Shown here: in pieces, positions 22,539 through 31,798 of the stretch
How the letters are laid out: each line of letters opens with the position of its first letter
Position numbering within the stretch: the stretch's first letter is position 1
DNA from: Limosilactobacillus rudii
GTDB lineage: Bacteria > Bacillota > Bacilli > Lactobacillales > Lactobacillaceae
NCBI RefSeq assembly: GCF_014145455.1
Contig: NZ_JACIVB010000053.1
Location: forward strand, 1-37,340
DNA length: 37,340 bases
Direction of reading: 5' to 3'
Position numbers and translations under genes: made by a program
The notes under the pieces: generated by a model
Database searches by the model: none
What the model was told of the DNA's origin: nothing
What the model saw: only the letters and a program-made list of their open reading frames with translations

Positions 22539-23438
22539 ATGAGAGTAAAGAAAATTATGGCAGCATCATTGCTAGCTGCTGGGACCTTGCTATTAGGAAC
22601 AATCATGCCAACAGTTGCCAGTGCTGCGAACAATAAGCCGATTATTGTTGGTTCTAAGAATGTTTCCGAAAGTAAAACGGTAAGTGAGATATACGCATTA
22701 TCTCTTGAACATGCCGGATATAAAGTTACTCGTAAACCCAACATTGCCAATAATGTTATATTTAGTTCAACTCAAAAGGGACAAATTGATGTATATCCAG
22801 ATTACACCGGAACAATTGTCGAGACATATCTGAAAAAGAAAGGAACTGGTAAGAGCGCAAGTGAGATGGCTAAGATTGCCCATCAAGGCGTTGCTAAATA
22901 TGGCTTAACAACCTTCAACTATGCGCCGGGTGATAATCGTCAAGGAATTGCAATGCCGACAAAGATTGCACGCAAGGACCATATTACTAATCTCAGCCAA
23001 TTACAAAAGAAGGCGAATAAGATTCGTTTCGCCTCCCAGGGTGAATTTGAAAAGCGTGCAGATGGATTACCCGAAATGAATAAGGTTTATGGTAAGTTTA
23101 ATTTTAAATCAATTAAAGATTATGATGTAAACCTTCTCTATCGCATTATGGAACAGGGCAAGGCAGAAGCAGCTCCAGTCTCAACCACTGATGGTCAATT
23201 AGCAACAAGTAAATTTACTTTAATTAAGGATAATAAAAATATTTGGCCACCATATAACTTAGTTCCCGTGGTTAATAAAAAGGCCGCTAAAAATTATCCA
23301 AAGATGGAGAAAACCTTAAACGCAGTAGACGCAAAGCTAACTACTAAACAACTAGTTGCATTAAATAAAAAAGTTAATGTAAACCACCAGAATTACAAGA
23401 CCGTGGCCCAAAATTGGTATAATCAGAATATGAAATAA
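22539..23438 (+). CDS. Glycine betaine/carnitine/choline-type substrate-binding protein
   Basis: Extracellular binding protein of 299 residues (OpuAC/OpuBC/OsmF type) that delivers quaternary amines to the adjacent permeases. A signal peptide (about 1-27, basic MRVKK, hydrophobic core, ASA cleavage site) is followed by KPIIVGSKNVSESKTVSEIY and DVYPDYTGT, which mark this family. There is no lipobox cysteine, although most Gram-positive versions are lipoproteins, so how it stays at the cell surface is unclear. ATG 22539 is chosen because GGAGGAG is four bases upstream; an ATG six codons earlier lacks a site. First gene of the operon; the promoter is at 22458-22486 and a hairpin follows its stop. 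Ligand not provable by eye. Confidence 0.88.
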   Translation: MRVKKIMAASLLAAGTLLLGTIMPTVASAANNKPIIVGSKNVSESKTVSEIYALSLEHAGYKVTRKPNIANNVIFSSTQKGQIDVYPDYTGTIVETYLKKKGTGKSASEMAKIAHQGVAKYGLTTFNYAPGDNRQGIAMPTKIARKDHITNLSQLQKKANKIRFASQGEFEKRADGLPEMNKVYGKFNFKSIKDYDVNLLYRIMEQGKAEAAPVSTTDGQLATSKFTLIKDNKNIWPPYNLVPVVNKKAAKNYPKMEKTLNAVDAKLTTKQLVALNKKVNVNHQNYKTVAQNWYNQNMK

Positions 23439-23443
23439 GGTTA

Positions 23444-23482
23444 GGGGAGAGACTAGAACAAAATTTGTTTGTCTCTTCCTTA
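23444..23482 (+). terminator. Intercistronic hairpin (partial terminator)
   Basis: GGAGAGAC/GTCTCTTCC arms with extra AACAAA-ATTTGTT pairing, followed by TTATTG. Between binding protein and permease it probably lowers read-through so that the binding protein is made in excess. Confidence 0.55.
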
Positions 23483-23507
23483 TTGTTTAATAAGAGGGAG
23501 TGATGAC

Positions 23508-24158
23508 TTGTTAGGACAGATCATTCAATATTTCCAAAATAATAGTGGTCAATACTGGCAATATGTTGGTCAACATATTACGCTTACAGTAGTAACACTA
23601 GCAATTTCAATGGTAATTGCCTTACCGTTAGGATATATTGGCTCACGAATAAAAGTAGTAGCAAATTTTTGCGTTGCCTTTGCTCAAGTATTGCGAATTA
23701 TTCCTAGTTTAGCATTGTTATTTTTATTAATTCCGTTTATTGGGACAGGGATTGTTCCAGCGCTAATTGCCTTAGTTGTCTTGGCATTGCCACCATTGCT
23801 TATCAACACAATCCTCGGTTTTAATGAAGTAAGTCCGCTGTATAAAGAGGTAGGAACAGCGTTGGGAATGAGTCAACGACAGTTATGCCGGCAGATCGAA
23901 ATTCCGCTAGCACTACCATATATTTTAAATGGAATAAAACTGGCAATAGTTGAGATTATCGCCAGTGCAACTTTAGCGACCTATATTGGCGCTGGGGGGT
24001 TAGGCACATTGATTTTTACTGGTCTCGGATTATTTGACATGTCATATGTAGTAATTGGGGCAGTTAGTGTGGCAATCTTATCTTTTCTTGCAATGACTAG
24101 TTTTGATTACTTAATCAGGAAGGTACAAAAGTATGACAAAGCCAATTATTCAATTTAA
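23508..24158 (+). CDS. ABC permease, quaternary-amine transporter (OpuCB/CD type)
   Basis: Membrane subunit of 216 residues with five or six helices and the transmembrane coupling motif (EVGTALGMSQRQLCRQIEIPLALP) for the ATPase. The second half has the IGAGGLGTLIFTGL signature. TTG at 23508 is the likely start, with GAGGGAG seven bases upstream; an earlier in-frame TTG at 23469 sits in the hairpin and has no ribosome site. Its 3' end overlaps the ATPase gene by 26 bases. It pairs with the second permease at 24896 to form a heterodimeric channel. Confidence 0.87.
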   Translation: MLGQIIQYFQNNSGQYWQYVGQHITLTVVTLAISMVIALPLGYIGSRIKVVANFCVAFAQVLRIIPSLALLFLLIPFIGTGIVPALIALVVLALPPLLINTILGFNEVSPLYKEVGTALGMSQRQLCRQIEIPLALPYILNGIKLAIVEIIASATLATYIGAGGLGTLIFTGLGLFDMSYVVIGAVSVAILSFLAMTSFDYLIRKVQKYDKANYSI

Positions 24159-24903
24159 ACATGTTCAAAAGACATTCGGAAGCAATATTATTATTCCAGA
24201 CTTGAGTTTTACAGTTAATAAAGGTGAGTTTGTTACCATTCTTGGGTCATCTGGATCTGGGAAAACAACTACGCTTAAAATGATTAATGGCCTGTTACAA
24301 CCAAGCGCTGGTGAGATTTTAATTGATGGGCAAAAAATTAATGACTTGGATTTAGTAAAATTACGGCGCCATATGGGGTATGTTGTTCAGCAAATAGGCC
24401 TTTTTCCGCATATGACAATTTCGCAAAATATTGCGGTCGTACCTAAAATGTTACAGTGGCCCCAAAATAAAATTGAAGAACGGGTAAATGAATTGTTAAA
24501 GCTAGTTCAACTAGCACCACAAGAGTATGCAAATCGATATCCGCAACAATTGTCGGGTGGACAGCAACAACGAATTGGTGTTGCCCGCGCCCTAGCAACT
24601 AATCCGCCTTATGTTTTATTTGATGAACCATTTGGTGCCTTGGATGCGCTGACCCGCAGTGAACTTCAACGGGAAATTAAAAGAATTCATGAATCGCTAC
24701 CGGATAAGACGTTTTTATTTGTAACGCATGATATTAATGAGGCACTTTTTCTCGGTCAGCGGGTGATGGTGATGCATCAAGGAAAGGTTGCTCAATTCGC
24801 TCGTCCTCAAGAGATTGTTCATCATCCGGCCACCGCATTCGTTAAAGAATTATTAGGAACTGTTCAACAAAATAAGAACTTATGGAGGGAACAGGATGAT
24901 TGA
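24133..24903 (+). CDS. ABC ATPase, quaternary-amine transporter (OpuCA type without CBS)
   Basis: ATP-binding subunit of 256 residues that powers uptake. Walker A GSSGSGKT is at about 38-45, followed by a Q-loop (VVQQIGLFPHMT), signature LSGGQQQR, Walker B VLFDEPFG and H-loop FVTHD. The protein ends soon after the regulatory helix (LLGTVQQNKN), so it lacks the two C-terminal CBS domains that sense ionic strength in OpuCA-type proteins of about 380-400 residues. Uptake may therefore not be gated by osmotic strength. The start overlaps the previous gene; AGGAAGG precedes the ATG. The end overlaps the next permease by eight bases. Confidence 0.9.
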   Translation: MTKPIIQFKHVQKTFGSNIIIPDLSFTVNKGEFVTILGSSGSGKTTTLKMINGLLQPSAGEILIDGQKINDLDLVKLRRHMGYVVQQIGLFPHMTISQNIAVVPKMLQWPQNKIEERVNELLKLVQLAPQEYANRYPQQLSGGQQQRIGVARALATNPPYVLFDEPFGALDALTRSELQREIKRIHESLPDKTFLFVTHDINEALFLGQRVMVMHQGKVAQFARPQEIVHHPATAFVKELLGTVQQNKNLWREQDD

Positions 24904-25534
24904 ATATTGGAACGAAAATTGGTCGGTGATGCTAAGTGATGCCCAGCAGCATGCAGTAATGGTGCTTTCTTCACTAGGAATCGCATTGATATTGGCAATT
25001 GTAATAGTCTTACTTTTTCTTCAGCGTCGTAATTGGCTTAACAGTTTAGTTTATTTCTTTTCACTCTTATATTCGATTCCTAGTTTTGCTTTTTTTGCCC
25101 TCCTTTTACCAGTTTCCGGTCTAGGAATGCGAACCGCTATTATTGTGCTGACTATTTATTCGGAGTATATATTGCTCCGATCATTTATTACGGGTATTCG
25201 TGAAGTCAATCCTCAATTGGTTGAAGTTGCAGCTGGGATGGGGATGACCCGTAGCCAAATTTTTCGACAGGTCCAACTTCCGCTGGCGCTTCCCGCAATT
25301 TTTAGTGGCATTCAAGTTGCACTAGCTTCCACGATGGCAATGGCAACAATTGCCGCTACAATAAGTGCTGGTGGCTTGGGTCAATTATTGTTTGAGGGCC
25401 TTCAGGGGCAACAGGTAGTTCCTATCTTATGGGGGACAATTTTGACGGTAACTCTGACGTTGGTATGTGCAGGAATTATTCAAAGTTTTGCTTGGCTGTT
25501 AACTCATCGATGGAGAGGAGTAATGGAAAAATGA
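24896..25534 (+). CDS. ABC permease, quaternary-amine transporter (second subunit)
   Basis: Membrane subunit of 212 residues with the same coupling motif (EVAAGMGMTRSQIFRQVQLPLALP) and the ISAGGLGQLLFEGL signature as the other permease. GGAGGG precedes ATG 24896, inside the ATPase gene. Its stop TGA overlaps the ATG of the following dehydrogenase (ATGA at 25531-25534), so that broken gene is translationally coupled to the transporter operon. Confidence 0.88.
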   Translation: MIEYWNENWSVMLSDAQQHAVMVLSSLGIALILAIVIVLLFLQRRNWLNSLVYFFSLLYSIPSFAFFALLLPVSGLGMRTAIIVLTIYSEYILLRSFITGIREVNPQLVEVAAGMGMTRSQIFRQVQLPLALPAIFSGIQVALASTMAMATIAATISAGGLGQLLFEGLQGQQVVPILWGTILTVTLTLVCAGIIQSFAWLLTHRWRGVMEK

Positions 25535-26497
25535 AAGCTGTTGTTGTAAAAAAAAGCAGGTGGTCCAGATCAGCTTGTCTATCAGGAGGTACCCACACCA
25601 CAAATAAAGCCGGGATGGTCGCTAGTTAAAATCATGGGCTTTGGAATTAACCGTTCAGAGATTTTTACCCGTAAAGGATTGTCACCAACCGTAAAATTTC
25701 CACGAATCTTAGGCATTGAATGTGTAGGTGTAATTGAGCAAACGACTGAACCAAAGCGCCTTCCCAAGGGACAAAAAGTAATTTCAATCATGGGTGAAAT
25801 GGGACGAGCTTTTGATGGTTCGTATGCAGAGTATGTTCTATTACCTAATGATCAAATATATCCTGTTGAGACTCGTCTTGACTGGAAGACATTAGCAACT
25901 ATTCCTGAAACTTATTACACTGCGTATGGTTCGCTGCTTAACCTTCACATCCATTCCGGCGAAAGTATTTTAGTACGTGGTGGAAGTAGTGGCGTAGGGG
26001 TGGCGTTTATGAAATTAGCTCGTGCTTTATTTCCCGGTGTACGGATTACCGGAACGACTAGACGGGCACCCAAGGCAGACCGATTAATTGCGGCAGGTTA
26101 TGATGATGTTGTTTTTGATCAACAAGGCCAACTAAAAACAGAACTGAAATTTGATAAAGTTTTTGAACTTATTGGTCCCGCAACTATTAAGGATAGTTTC
26201 AAGCATACTAATCCGGGTGGCATTGTCTGTAGTACTGGAGAACTAGGTAATAAATGGCATCTTGAAAAGTTTGACCCGATTATGGATATTGCTCCTAATG
26301 GCTATCTTACAAGTTTTTATTCAGGAAATGTTAGTCGGCAAAAGCTAAATGGGGTGCTGAGACTGATTGAGGAACAAGACATTCCTGTCAAACCAGTAAA
26401 AGTCTTTCGGCTGGATCAATTGCCTTCTGCGCATCGATATTTAGAAAGTCATGATAGTTTTGGAAAGGTAATTGTGCTAAACCAGGCAGATGATTAG
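25531..26497 (+). pseudogene. Zinc-independent MDR alcohol dehydrogenase/quinone reductase, frameshifted
   Basis: The N-terminal codons from ATG 25531 read MKAVVVKK and then enter a run of eight A (25548-25555), after which the frame is lost and stops near 25629. One base over, the expected protein continues perfectly: AGGPDQLVYQEVPTPQIKPG, then KIMGFGINRSEIFTRKG, IECVGVIEQ, the cofactor-binding RGGSSGVGVAF and a normal C terminus to 26497 (about 320 residues in all). So a single extra A breaks an otherwise intact quinone-reductase-like gene. The back part alone could start at ATG 25634 (287 residues), but it would lack part of the catalytic domain. A run of eight A can slip in replication or transcription, so the gene may be switchable, or this may be a sequencing error. 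It is coupled to the transporter operon by an ATGA overlap. Confidence 0.82.
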
Positions 26498-26557
26498 GCG
26501 ATGTAAGTAAGCAAGCGTACAATAAGGCTACTTAACATAAGGACGGAGGTAGTCAGA

Positions 26558-26986
26558 ATGCAAAAAGAAGATTTAAAGAAACGCCTTTCACCAATCCAAT
26601 ATGCGGTTACGCAAGAGGCGGCGACTGAACGACCGTTTACGGGTAAGTATGATCATTTTAATGAACCTGGGATATATGTCGACGTTGTTAGCGGTGAACC
26701 GCTTTTCTCTTCGCTTGATAAATACGATTCTGGTTGTGGCTGGCCAGCCTTTACAAAACCAATTGCAAAGCGTGCAGTTAAGGAGAAGCGTGACCAATCT
26801 TTTGGAATGGAACGTACCGAAGTAAAAAGCAAAGAGGCGGATTCACATCTTGGACATGTATTTACTGATGGTCCAATCGAAAAAGGTGGACTCCGATACT
26901 GTATCAATTCAGCAGCGTTACGATTTGTACCAGTTGACCGCCTTGCTGCTGAGGGATACGGGGAATATGCCGAATTATTTAAATAA
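26558..26986 (+). CDS. msrB: Peptide-methionine (R)-S-oxide reductase MsrB
   Basis: Repair enzyme of 142 residues that reduces methionine-R-sulfoxide in proteins. The catalytic cysteine is C115 in RYCINSAAL, the likely resolving cysteine is C60 in SGCGWPAF, and HLGHVF (97-102) gives the conserved histidines. The CxxC zinc sites of some MsrB proteins are absent, as is usual in Firmicutes. GGACGGAGG precedes the ATG. It is probably transcribed on its own or with the dehydrogenase upstream (60-base gap), and read-through ends at the hairpin at 27089-27121. Confidence 0.95.
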   Translation: MQKEDLKKRLSPIQYAVTQEAATERPFTGKYDHFNEPGIYVDVVSGEPLFSSLDKYDSGCGWPAFTKPIAKRAVKEKRDQSFGMERTEVKSKEADSHLGHVFTDGPIEKGGLRYCINSAALRFVPVDRLAAEGYGEYAELFK

Positions 26987-27088
26987 TATAGTGATGAGAC
27001 CAAGCTAATTTCTAGCTCTTTGTTGTTTTATTTAAAAATTCGAGGTAGTGTAAATTAACGTAAGACTTTTCTAGCTGTAGAAAAATAA

Positions 27089-27121
27089 GACCGTGAAAAA
27101 ATTTTGGCTTTTTTCACGGTC
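27089..27121. terminator. Terminator between msrB and the 36-residue peptide
   Basis: Near-perfect hairpin GACCGTGAAAAAA/TTTTTTCACGGTC. The better T tail (TTATTTTT) is on the minus strand, ending the peptide transcript, but it can serve msrB too. The remainder of 26987-27184 shows only A+T-rich spacer. Confidence 0.8.
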
Positions 27122-27184
27122 TTCAATCGTTTTAAAAGATTATTTTATATTGTTACTCAACTATTAATAGTGCGATTAGTTCAA

Positions 27185-27295
27185 TTAATTAAATCTGTGC
27201 TGGTGCTTACCACCAATGAATAGACTAATAATTGAAGCTAAAAGGATCGCAGAAAAACTAACAACAGCAATTACGTTACTTAATAATGACATCAT
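27185..27295 (-). CDS. 36-residue single-span membrane peptide (paralogue of 2175-2267)
   Basis: Small gene found by eye: ATG at 27295, TAA at 27187-27185, with AAAGGGTG six bases upstream. The peptide begins MMSLLSNVIAVVSF, continues as one hydrophobic helix (SAILLASIISLFI) and ends in the polar tail GGKHQHRFN. It shares about half its aligned residues with the 30-residue peptide at 2175-2267, including the double Met start. It is a self-contained unit with an extended -10 promoter (27346-27354), a perfect cre just downstream (27324-27337) and a terminator at 27089-27121, so carbon source should control it. I know no named family for it. A role in membrane stress or as a toxin-like peptide is possible but unsupported. 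Confidence 0.78.
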   Translation of the reverse strand: MMSLLSNVIAVVSFSAILLASIISLFIGGKHQHRFN

Positions 27296-27323
27296 GGTAA
27301 ACACCCTTTCTTAATCAATCTAA

Positions 27324-27354
27324 TGTTATCGCTTTCAACGACTATATTATAACA
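27324..27354 (-). promoter_or_regulatory. Extended -10 promoter and perfect cre of the 36-residue peptide
   Basis: On the minus strand TGTTATAAT (27354-27346) is a perfect extended -10. TGAAAGCGATAACA (27337-27324) matches all 14 positions of the CcpA consensus and falls on the first transcribed bases, where CcpA represses by blocking polymerase. Confidence 0.8.
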
Positions 27355-27450
27355 TTTATTATACAAAGATAGCTAAAATAGCAGCTAAAAATTCACTAAG
27401 ACTTTGCGCAGAAAAAGCTTAGTGAAAACTAATAAAAAACTACTTTACCT

Positions 27451-27792
27451 TTACTTATTCAAAAATTGGTCTGCACAGGCTAAGGCTTTACCGCCGTAAA
27501 CAGTGGAAGGTCCGCCGCCCATCATAATCGCAACATTAATTGTCTCAATGATTTCATCGCGAGTTGCGCCAAGCTTAATTGCGCCTTTAACATGTTGAAT
27601 AATACAGCCCTCACAACGAATAGCAATTGCGATTCCTAAGGCTTCAAGGGCCTTGGTTTTACTGTCGAGGGCACCGTCTTTGATTGCAGCATCGTGAACG
27701 TTTAAGAAATTCTTTCCAACTTCACCAGTACTACTAAAAATATTCTTGTTGTTATCCATTATTTCCGTTAACTCTTGTTGATAATCAGTCAT
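27451..27792 (-). CDS. AhpD-like carboxymuconolactone decarboxylase-family protein
   Basis: Cytosolic all-helical protein of 113 residues. The core motif is E50 ... C60-E-G-C63-x3-H67, the AhpD-type CxxC redox centre with its nearby Glu and His, followed by GATRDEIIETINVAIMMGGGP. Members act as thiol peroxidases or partners of alkyl hydroperoxide reductase, so an antioxidant role is likelier than true decarboxylation. ATG 27792 is preferred because AAAGGA lies eight bases upstream; the ATG three codons earlier is part of that site. It is monocistronic. The gap 27296-27450 holds only the peptide's promoter and spacer. Confidence 0.87.
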   Translation of the reverse strand: MTDYQQELTEIMDNNKNIFSSTGEVGKNFLNVHDAAIKDGALDSKTKALEALGIAIAIRCEGCIIQHVKGAIKLGATRDEIIETINVAIMMGGGPSTVYGGKALACADQFLNK

Positions 27793-27903
27793 AATAAGCA
27801 TCCTTTCTTAACTTTATGTGACAAGGCTAATTACTTATGTTTATTGTAACCGTTTTCTTTAACGCGAGGTAGTAAAATTGACAGAAAGATTTGGTTAGAT
27901 TCA

Positions 27904-27944
27904 AAAACAACTCCAATCGTCGTATAGCCGAATGGAGTTGTTTT
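27904..27944. terminator. Terminator after the met transporter/M20 operon
   Basis: Hairpin AACAACTCCA/TGGAGTTGTT (arms extend to TCG/CGA) with T runs on both strands; on the minus strand it directly follows the M20 peptidase gene. Confidence 0.85.
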
Positions 27945-27960
27945 TCTTTAAGTTTGATAA

Positions 27961-29103
27961 TTAAGCAAAATAATTACGTACTATTTGCTTATAAGCTTTG
28001 ATTGTTGCGAGGTAACTTGAAATAGTTGTAAATTCATCGGTTTGATGAGCAGCATTCCATGAATCGCAACCAAGGACGACAACTGGTAAATCAGGTCGGT
28101 GGAGGGTAAAGACACTGGCGTCAGTAGCACCGTTAATGATGTCGAGTTTAACGTCATTAGGATAGTTTCTTTGAGCAGCGTTTAACGCAGTTTGAACAAA
28201 TTGATCGGTAGGGTCGGTTGCGATTGGATAGAAATCTTGAATGATTTTTAATTCTAATTGAAACGGCGTAGTGTGATTAATGTATTCGATTGTATCTTGA
28301 AGACGGTCAATGACCTTTTTGTTATTAAACGTAGCCGTTGGACGAATATTACCGTGGAGGGTTGCGCTATCAGGAATAGTGTTTACTTGGTCACCACCGT
28401 TAAAGACTGTGATGCTGTGTTGTACCTTTCCTAGGTATTGGTCATCCTTAGCATCATCAAAGAGGTGTTTTTCTTCTTCAACGAATTTAAGTAATCCCTC
28501 AATAGCATTAACTCCTTGGTCAGGATGAGAACTATGGCATGATTTACCAAAGCTTGTAATGCGGTAATTCATGCTACCAGAATGAGCAAAAATAACGTTA
28601 CCGCCTGTTGGTTCACCGACCACTAAAGCAGTTAAGTCAGTAGCTGTTCCTTGCTTTTCTAAACGATAAGCACCAGGGGTTCCCAATTCTTCACCGGCAG
28701 TAGCAATAAAACGAACCTTGCCTGTTGGTAACTGATTGGCTTCTTTTAATTCAATAAGTGAAAGGGCTTGTGCGGCTAGTCCGCTCTTCATATCTGCGGC
28801 ACCACGGCCATATATGCGATCGCCTACAATTTCACTTTCAAATGGCGAATGCTGCCAGCGATCAGGGTTAGGTACAGCAACGGTATCTTGGTGCCCGGTA
28901 AAACCGAGAACACGGGAATTTTCGCCGGTACCGATTTCTGCAATTAAATTAGCACGCCGGTCACCAAATTCATCAACTTTAGCTTCAATACCGTGGATGG
29001 ATAATAATTTTTGAAGGTAATGAGCTACTTCGGCTTCGTTGCCATTAACTGTATGAATTTGAATTAGGTCTTGCAATACCTTTACTTTTTCGTTGGCTTC
29101 CAT
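27961..29103 (-). CDS. M20 metallopeptidase (ArgE/DapE family)
   Basis: Zinc hydrolase of 380 residues that cleaves amide bonds of N-acyl amino acids or small peptides. Metal ligands and base are visible: H71 and D73 (GHQDTVAV), D104 (GRGAADMKSG), E138/E139 (TAGEELGTPGA), then a dimerisation domain around 185-300 and a C-terminal domain. Database names for relatives include succinyl-diaminopimelate desuccinylase, but the gene sits last in a methionine transporter operon behind a T-box, so freeing methionine (or cysteine) from an imported acyl or dipeptide form fits better here. AGGAGG lies six bases before the ATG, 12 bases after the permease stop. Confidence 0.87.
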   Translation of the reverse strand: MEANEKVKVLQDLIQIHTVNGNEAEVAHYLQKLLSIHGIEAKVDEFGDRRANLIAEIGTGENSRVLGFTGHQDTVAVPNPDRWQHSPFESEIVGDRIYGRGAADMKSGLAAQALSLIELKEANQLPTGKVRFIATAGEELGTPGAYRLEKQGTATDLTALVVGEPTGGNVIFAHSGSMNYRITSFGKSCHSSHPDQGVNAIEGLLKFVEEEKHLFDDAKDDQYLGKVQHSITVFNGGDQVNTIPDSATLHGNIRPTATFNNKKVIDRLQDTIEYINHTTPFQLELKIIQDFYPIATDPTDQFVQTALNAAQRNYPNDVKLDIINGATDASVFTLHRPDLPVVVLGCDSWNAAHQTDEFTTISSYLATIKAYKQIVRNYFA

Positions 29104-29115
29104 AATAAACCTCCT

Positions 29116-29805
29116 CTACCGATCTTGGTGATTTAGTTTCTTTGCTAGAAAATCACCAATAACTTGAATGATTAAAACAAATAGTAATACAAGCAGAGTA
29201 GCGACCAAGGTGACATCATTATTAAAACGATCATAACCGTATGAAATAGCGGTGTTCCCAAGACCACCGGCACCGATAGCTCCGGCCATTGCGGTTAAGC
29301 TTACTAAACTAATTAATGTTACGGTTGAAACTCGTACTAGCTCGGAGCGGGATTCGCGAAGATAGACCTCAGTGATAATATCCCAGTTTGTTGCACCGAT
29401 AGCTTGGGCGGCTTCAACTTTTCCATGATCGACACTTTCAAGGGCGACTTGTACTTGGCGTGCATAGAAAGCAAAGACGCCAATGGAAAGAGGTACTAAT
29501 GCGGCCGTTGTTCCAATTTGGGTTCCCACGATTAATTGGGTGAACGGCGCGATGAATGCCAGTAAGATGATAAATGGAATTGCCCGGAAGATTGATACAA
29601 CTTTGTCAACAATACTGAAAATAATTCGATTCTCAAGAATTCCGCCTGGCTCAGTAATTACGAGTGCAACGCCAAAAATTAATCCTAAAATCCCACCAAA
29701 AATGGCTGGCCAAAATGTCATGTAGATTGTTTGAATGATTGAGGTTCCCCAACCATTATCACCACCCCAGCCGAGTTGAATTACGTTTGGTATAATATTA
29801 TTCAT
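29116..29805 (-). CDS. metI: Methionine ABC transporter permease MetI-like
   Basis: Membrane subunit of 229 residues with five or six helices and the MetI-type coupling motif [19 protein letters not shown], followed by [18 protein letters not shown]. It forms the channel for D- or L-methionine uptake with the MetN ATPase. ATG 29805 is chosen because CGGAGGA is six bases upstream; an in-frame ATG seven codons earlier overlaps MetN and lacks a site. It still overlaps the end of metN by eight bases, showing translational coupling. Confidence 0.9.
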   Translation of the reverse strand: MNNIIPNVIQLGWGGDNGWGTSIIQTIYMTFWPAIFGGILGLIFGVALVITEPGGILENRIIFSIVDKVVSIFRAIPFIILLAFIAPFTQLIVGTQIGTTAALVPLSIGVFAFYARQVQVALESVDHGKVEAAQAIGATNWDIITEVYLRESRSELVRVSTVTLISLVSLTAMAGAIGAGGLGNTAISYGYDRFNNDVTLVATLLVLLFVLIIQVIGDFLAKKLNHQDR

Positions 29806-30862
29806 TCCAAATCCTCCGATCATCAATCTTAGTGACAGTAACGTTATTTGCTCTTAAAAATTCAATTGCCTGGCTACGTTTGTCAGCATCACCTTTAATA
29901 ACAACAAAGAGTGTTCCCACTGGTGAACCCGCAAGTACTTCAATATTTCCATATAGCATACTTGCTTCAACTTGTAGCTTCTTGTATAGCTCAATGATAA
30001 TTGACTTTGTGACGTTATTAGCGTCGTAGACTAATTGAAGGAGTTCTTCGTCGTCATTTAGGTGTTCAAGGTTAAAGGCCTTCAATGTATCCACGGCTGC
30101 TAGTGAACCACCAACAAATTGACGGGTAAGTTCTTGTTGTGGTTGCAAGAAGACTTTTTGCAATGTTCCGCGTTCAATGATTTGCCCATATTCCATGACC
30201 GCAATCTTGTTTGCTACCCGTTTAACTGCATCCATTTCATGGGTAATAAGAACGATTGTTAAACCAAGCTTTTCATTTAAGCGTTTCAAAAGATCTAAAA
30301 TTTGATTTGTATTCTGGGGGTCAAGGGCTGATGTTGCTTCATCAGAAATCAAAATTTCAGGGTCATTTGCTAGTGCCCGAGCAATTGATACCCGTTGTTG
30401 TTCACCACCAGATAATTGCACTGGATAAAATTCAGCTTTATCTTTTAAGCCGACGAGGTCCAATAATTCCAATGCTTTCTTTTCTTTAGCATCATCATCA
30501 AGCTTAGTATGCTTCAAAGCAAAGAGCACATTTTCGATCACTGAAGTTTCATTTAACAAGTTAAAGTGTTGGAAAATCATGCCGATTTTACGACGCTTTT
30601 CTTGCAGCTCCTTATTACTAATTTGTTGACGGTGATCCTTGAAAAAAACAGTGCCATTAATAGTAACAGTGCCTTTAGAGGGAAGCTGTAAGAGGTTAAT
30701 CGTTCGTACTAACGTTGACTTACCAGCACCAGAATACCCAACAATTCCATAAATGTCGCCTTTGTCTACTTTTAAGGTAACATCTTTGACGGCGTGAACA
30801 GTATGCTTGCGTTGTTTAAAGGTCACACTAATGTTATCTAAATCGATAATTTGATTTGTCAT
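29798..30862 (-). CDS. metN: Methionine ABC transporter ATPase MetN-like
   Basis: ATP-binding subunit of 354 residues. Walker A GYSGAGKS at 42-49, signature LSGGEQQR, Walker [13 protein letters not shown] and H-loop LITHEMD are intact. The C terminus (about 275-350) has the NIL domain found in MetN, which binds methionine and shuts the transporter down (transinhibition); here [19 protein letters not shown] and [12 protein letters not shown] mark it. Middle gene of metQ-metN-metI-M20, 11 bases after the binding protein. Confidence 0.93.
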   Translation of the reverse strand: MTNQIIDLDNISVTFKQRKHTVHAVKDVTLKVDKGDIYGIVGYSGAGKSTLVRTINLLQLPSKGTVTINGTVFFKDHRQQISNKELQEKRRKIGMIFQHFNLLNETSVIENVLFALKHTKLDDDAKEKKALELLDLVGLKDKAEFYPVQLSGGEQQRVSIARALANDPEILISDEATSALDPQNTNQILDLLKRLNEKLGLTIVLITHEMDAVKRVANKIAVMEYGQIIERGTLQKVFLQPQQELTRQFVGGSLAAVDTLKAFNLEHLNDDEELLQLVYDANNVTKSIIIELYKKLQVEASMLYGNIEVLAGSPVGTLFVVIKGDADKRSQAIEFLRANNVTVTKIDDRRIWNE

Positions 30863-30873
30863 GTTAGTCCTCC

Positions 30874-31725
30874 TTATTTATTGAAGTTGAGGTCCCAAGC
30901 GGGAATTTCTGCTGTACCGTAAAGCTTCTTGATTTCTTGCCTGGTCTTTTCAGTTTGGTATGCTTTGACTACATCTTGGTAGATCTTGTTATTCTTTTGA
31001 CTGTCCTTAGCAGCAATCACATTAACCCACTGCTTAGAGTCCCTGTTGATTGGTTCAACAAAAATAGCACTCTTGTAATTGATACCAGCTGCTTGGGCGT
31101 AGTTTGTGTTGACAATAGCAGCATCAACGTCATCTAATGAACGAGCAGTTTGGTCGGCAGCTAATTCTTTAATTTTAAGATCGCGAGGATTCTTAGCGAT
31201 TGAACTAACAGTTGCTAGCTTAGTGCCCTTCTTTAATTCGATTAAACCAGCATTCTTCAGTGCAAAAAGTGCTCGTGATTCATTTGAAGCATCATTCGGA
31301 ACGGCGATTGTTCCACCATTAGGAATTTCTTTAACACTCTTGTATTGCTTGGAGTAAAGGCGAATAGGTGTAATGTAAGTATCACCAATTGAAACAAGAT
31401 CGGTTTTATGTGCCTTATTCCAGGTTTGTAAGAATAGCTTGTGTTGGAATGAGTTTAAGTCAACATCACCATTTTCTAAGGCCTTATTAGGTTGGTTGTA
31501 ATCAGTGAATCGTTTGAATTTTAAGGTGATATTATACTTATCCTTAGCGGTTTTACTTACAGTTTGCCAAATTTCATCATCTTGTTTTGACCCAGCCATG
31601 ATTCCAATTGTTACAGTTCGCTTGGCCTGTTCCTGAGGACGAATAAAACTAAAGTAACCAGCAATAACAACAACTAGTGCGACGATAATCCAAATAATTG
31701 TATTTCTTTTCTTTTTACGCTTCAT
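30874..31725 (-). CDS. metQ: Methionine-type substrate-binding protein MetQ-like (NlpA family)
   Basis: Binding protein of 283 residues of the NlpA/MetQ family. After an N-terminal basic patch (KRKKKR) and one membrane helix (about 9-28) comes [49 protein letters not shown] and [14 protein letters not shown], all typical of MetQ. There is no lipobox cysteine; the protein seems anchored by its uncleaved helix instead of a lipid. AAAGGGAG precedes the ATG. It is the first gene after the T-box leader (31799-32055), so it is made when the cognate amino acid, probably Met, is short. Confidence 0.9.
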   Translation of the reverse strand: MKRKKKRNTIIWIIVALVVVIAGYFSFIRPQEQAKRTVTIGIMAGSKQDDEIWQTVSKTAKDKYNITLKFKRFTDYNQPNKALENGDVDLNSFQHKLFLQTWNKAHKTDLVSIGDTYITPIRLYSKQYKSVKEIPNGGTIAVPNDASNESRALFALKNAGLIELKKGTKLATVSSIAKNPRDLKIKELAADQTARSLDDVDAAIVNTNYAQAAGINYKSAIFVEPINRDSKQWVNVIAAKDSQKNNKIYQDVVKAYQTEKTRQEIKKLYGTAEIPAWDLNFNK

Positions 31726-31798
31726 AAATAAAACTCCCTTTCAAACTATCTATTTTTACTTGATAATTAAACGTTAATATTGAGAAATCATTGGGGAA

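Noticed and set aside
27961-29103. Naming the M20 enzyme dapE
   Set aside because: Sequence motifs are shared across the whole ArgE/DapE family, and operon context points to methionine rather than lysine synthesis.
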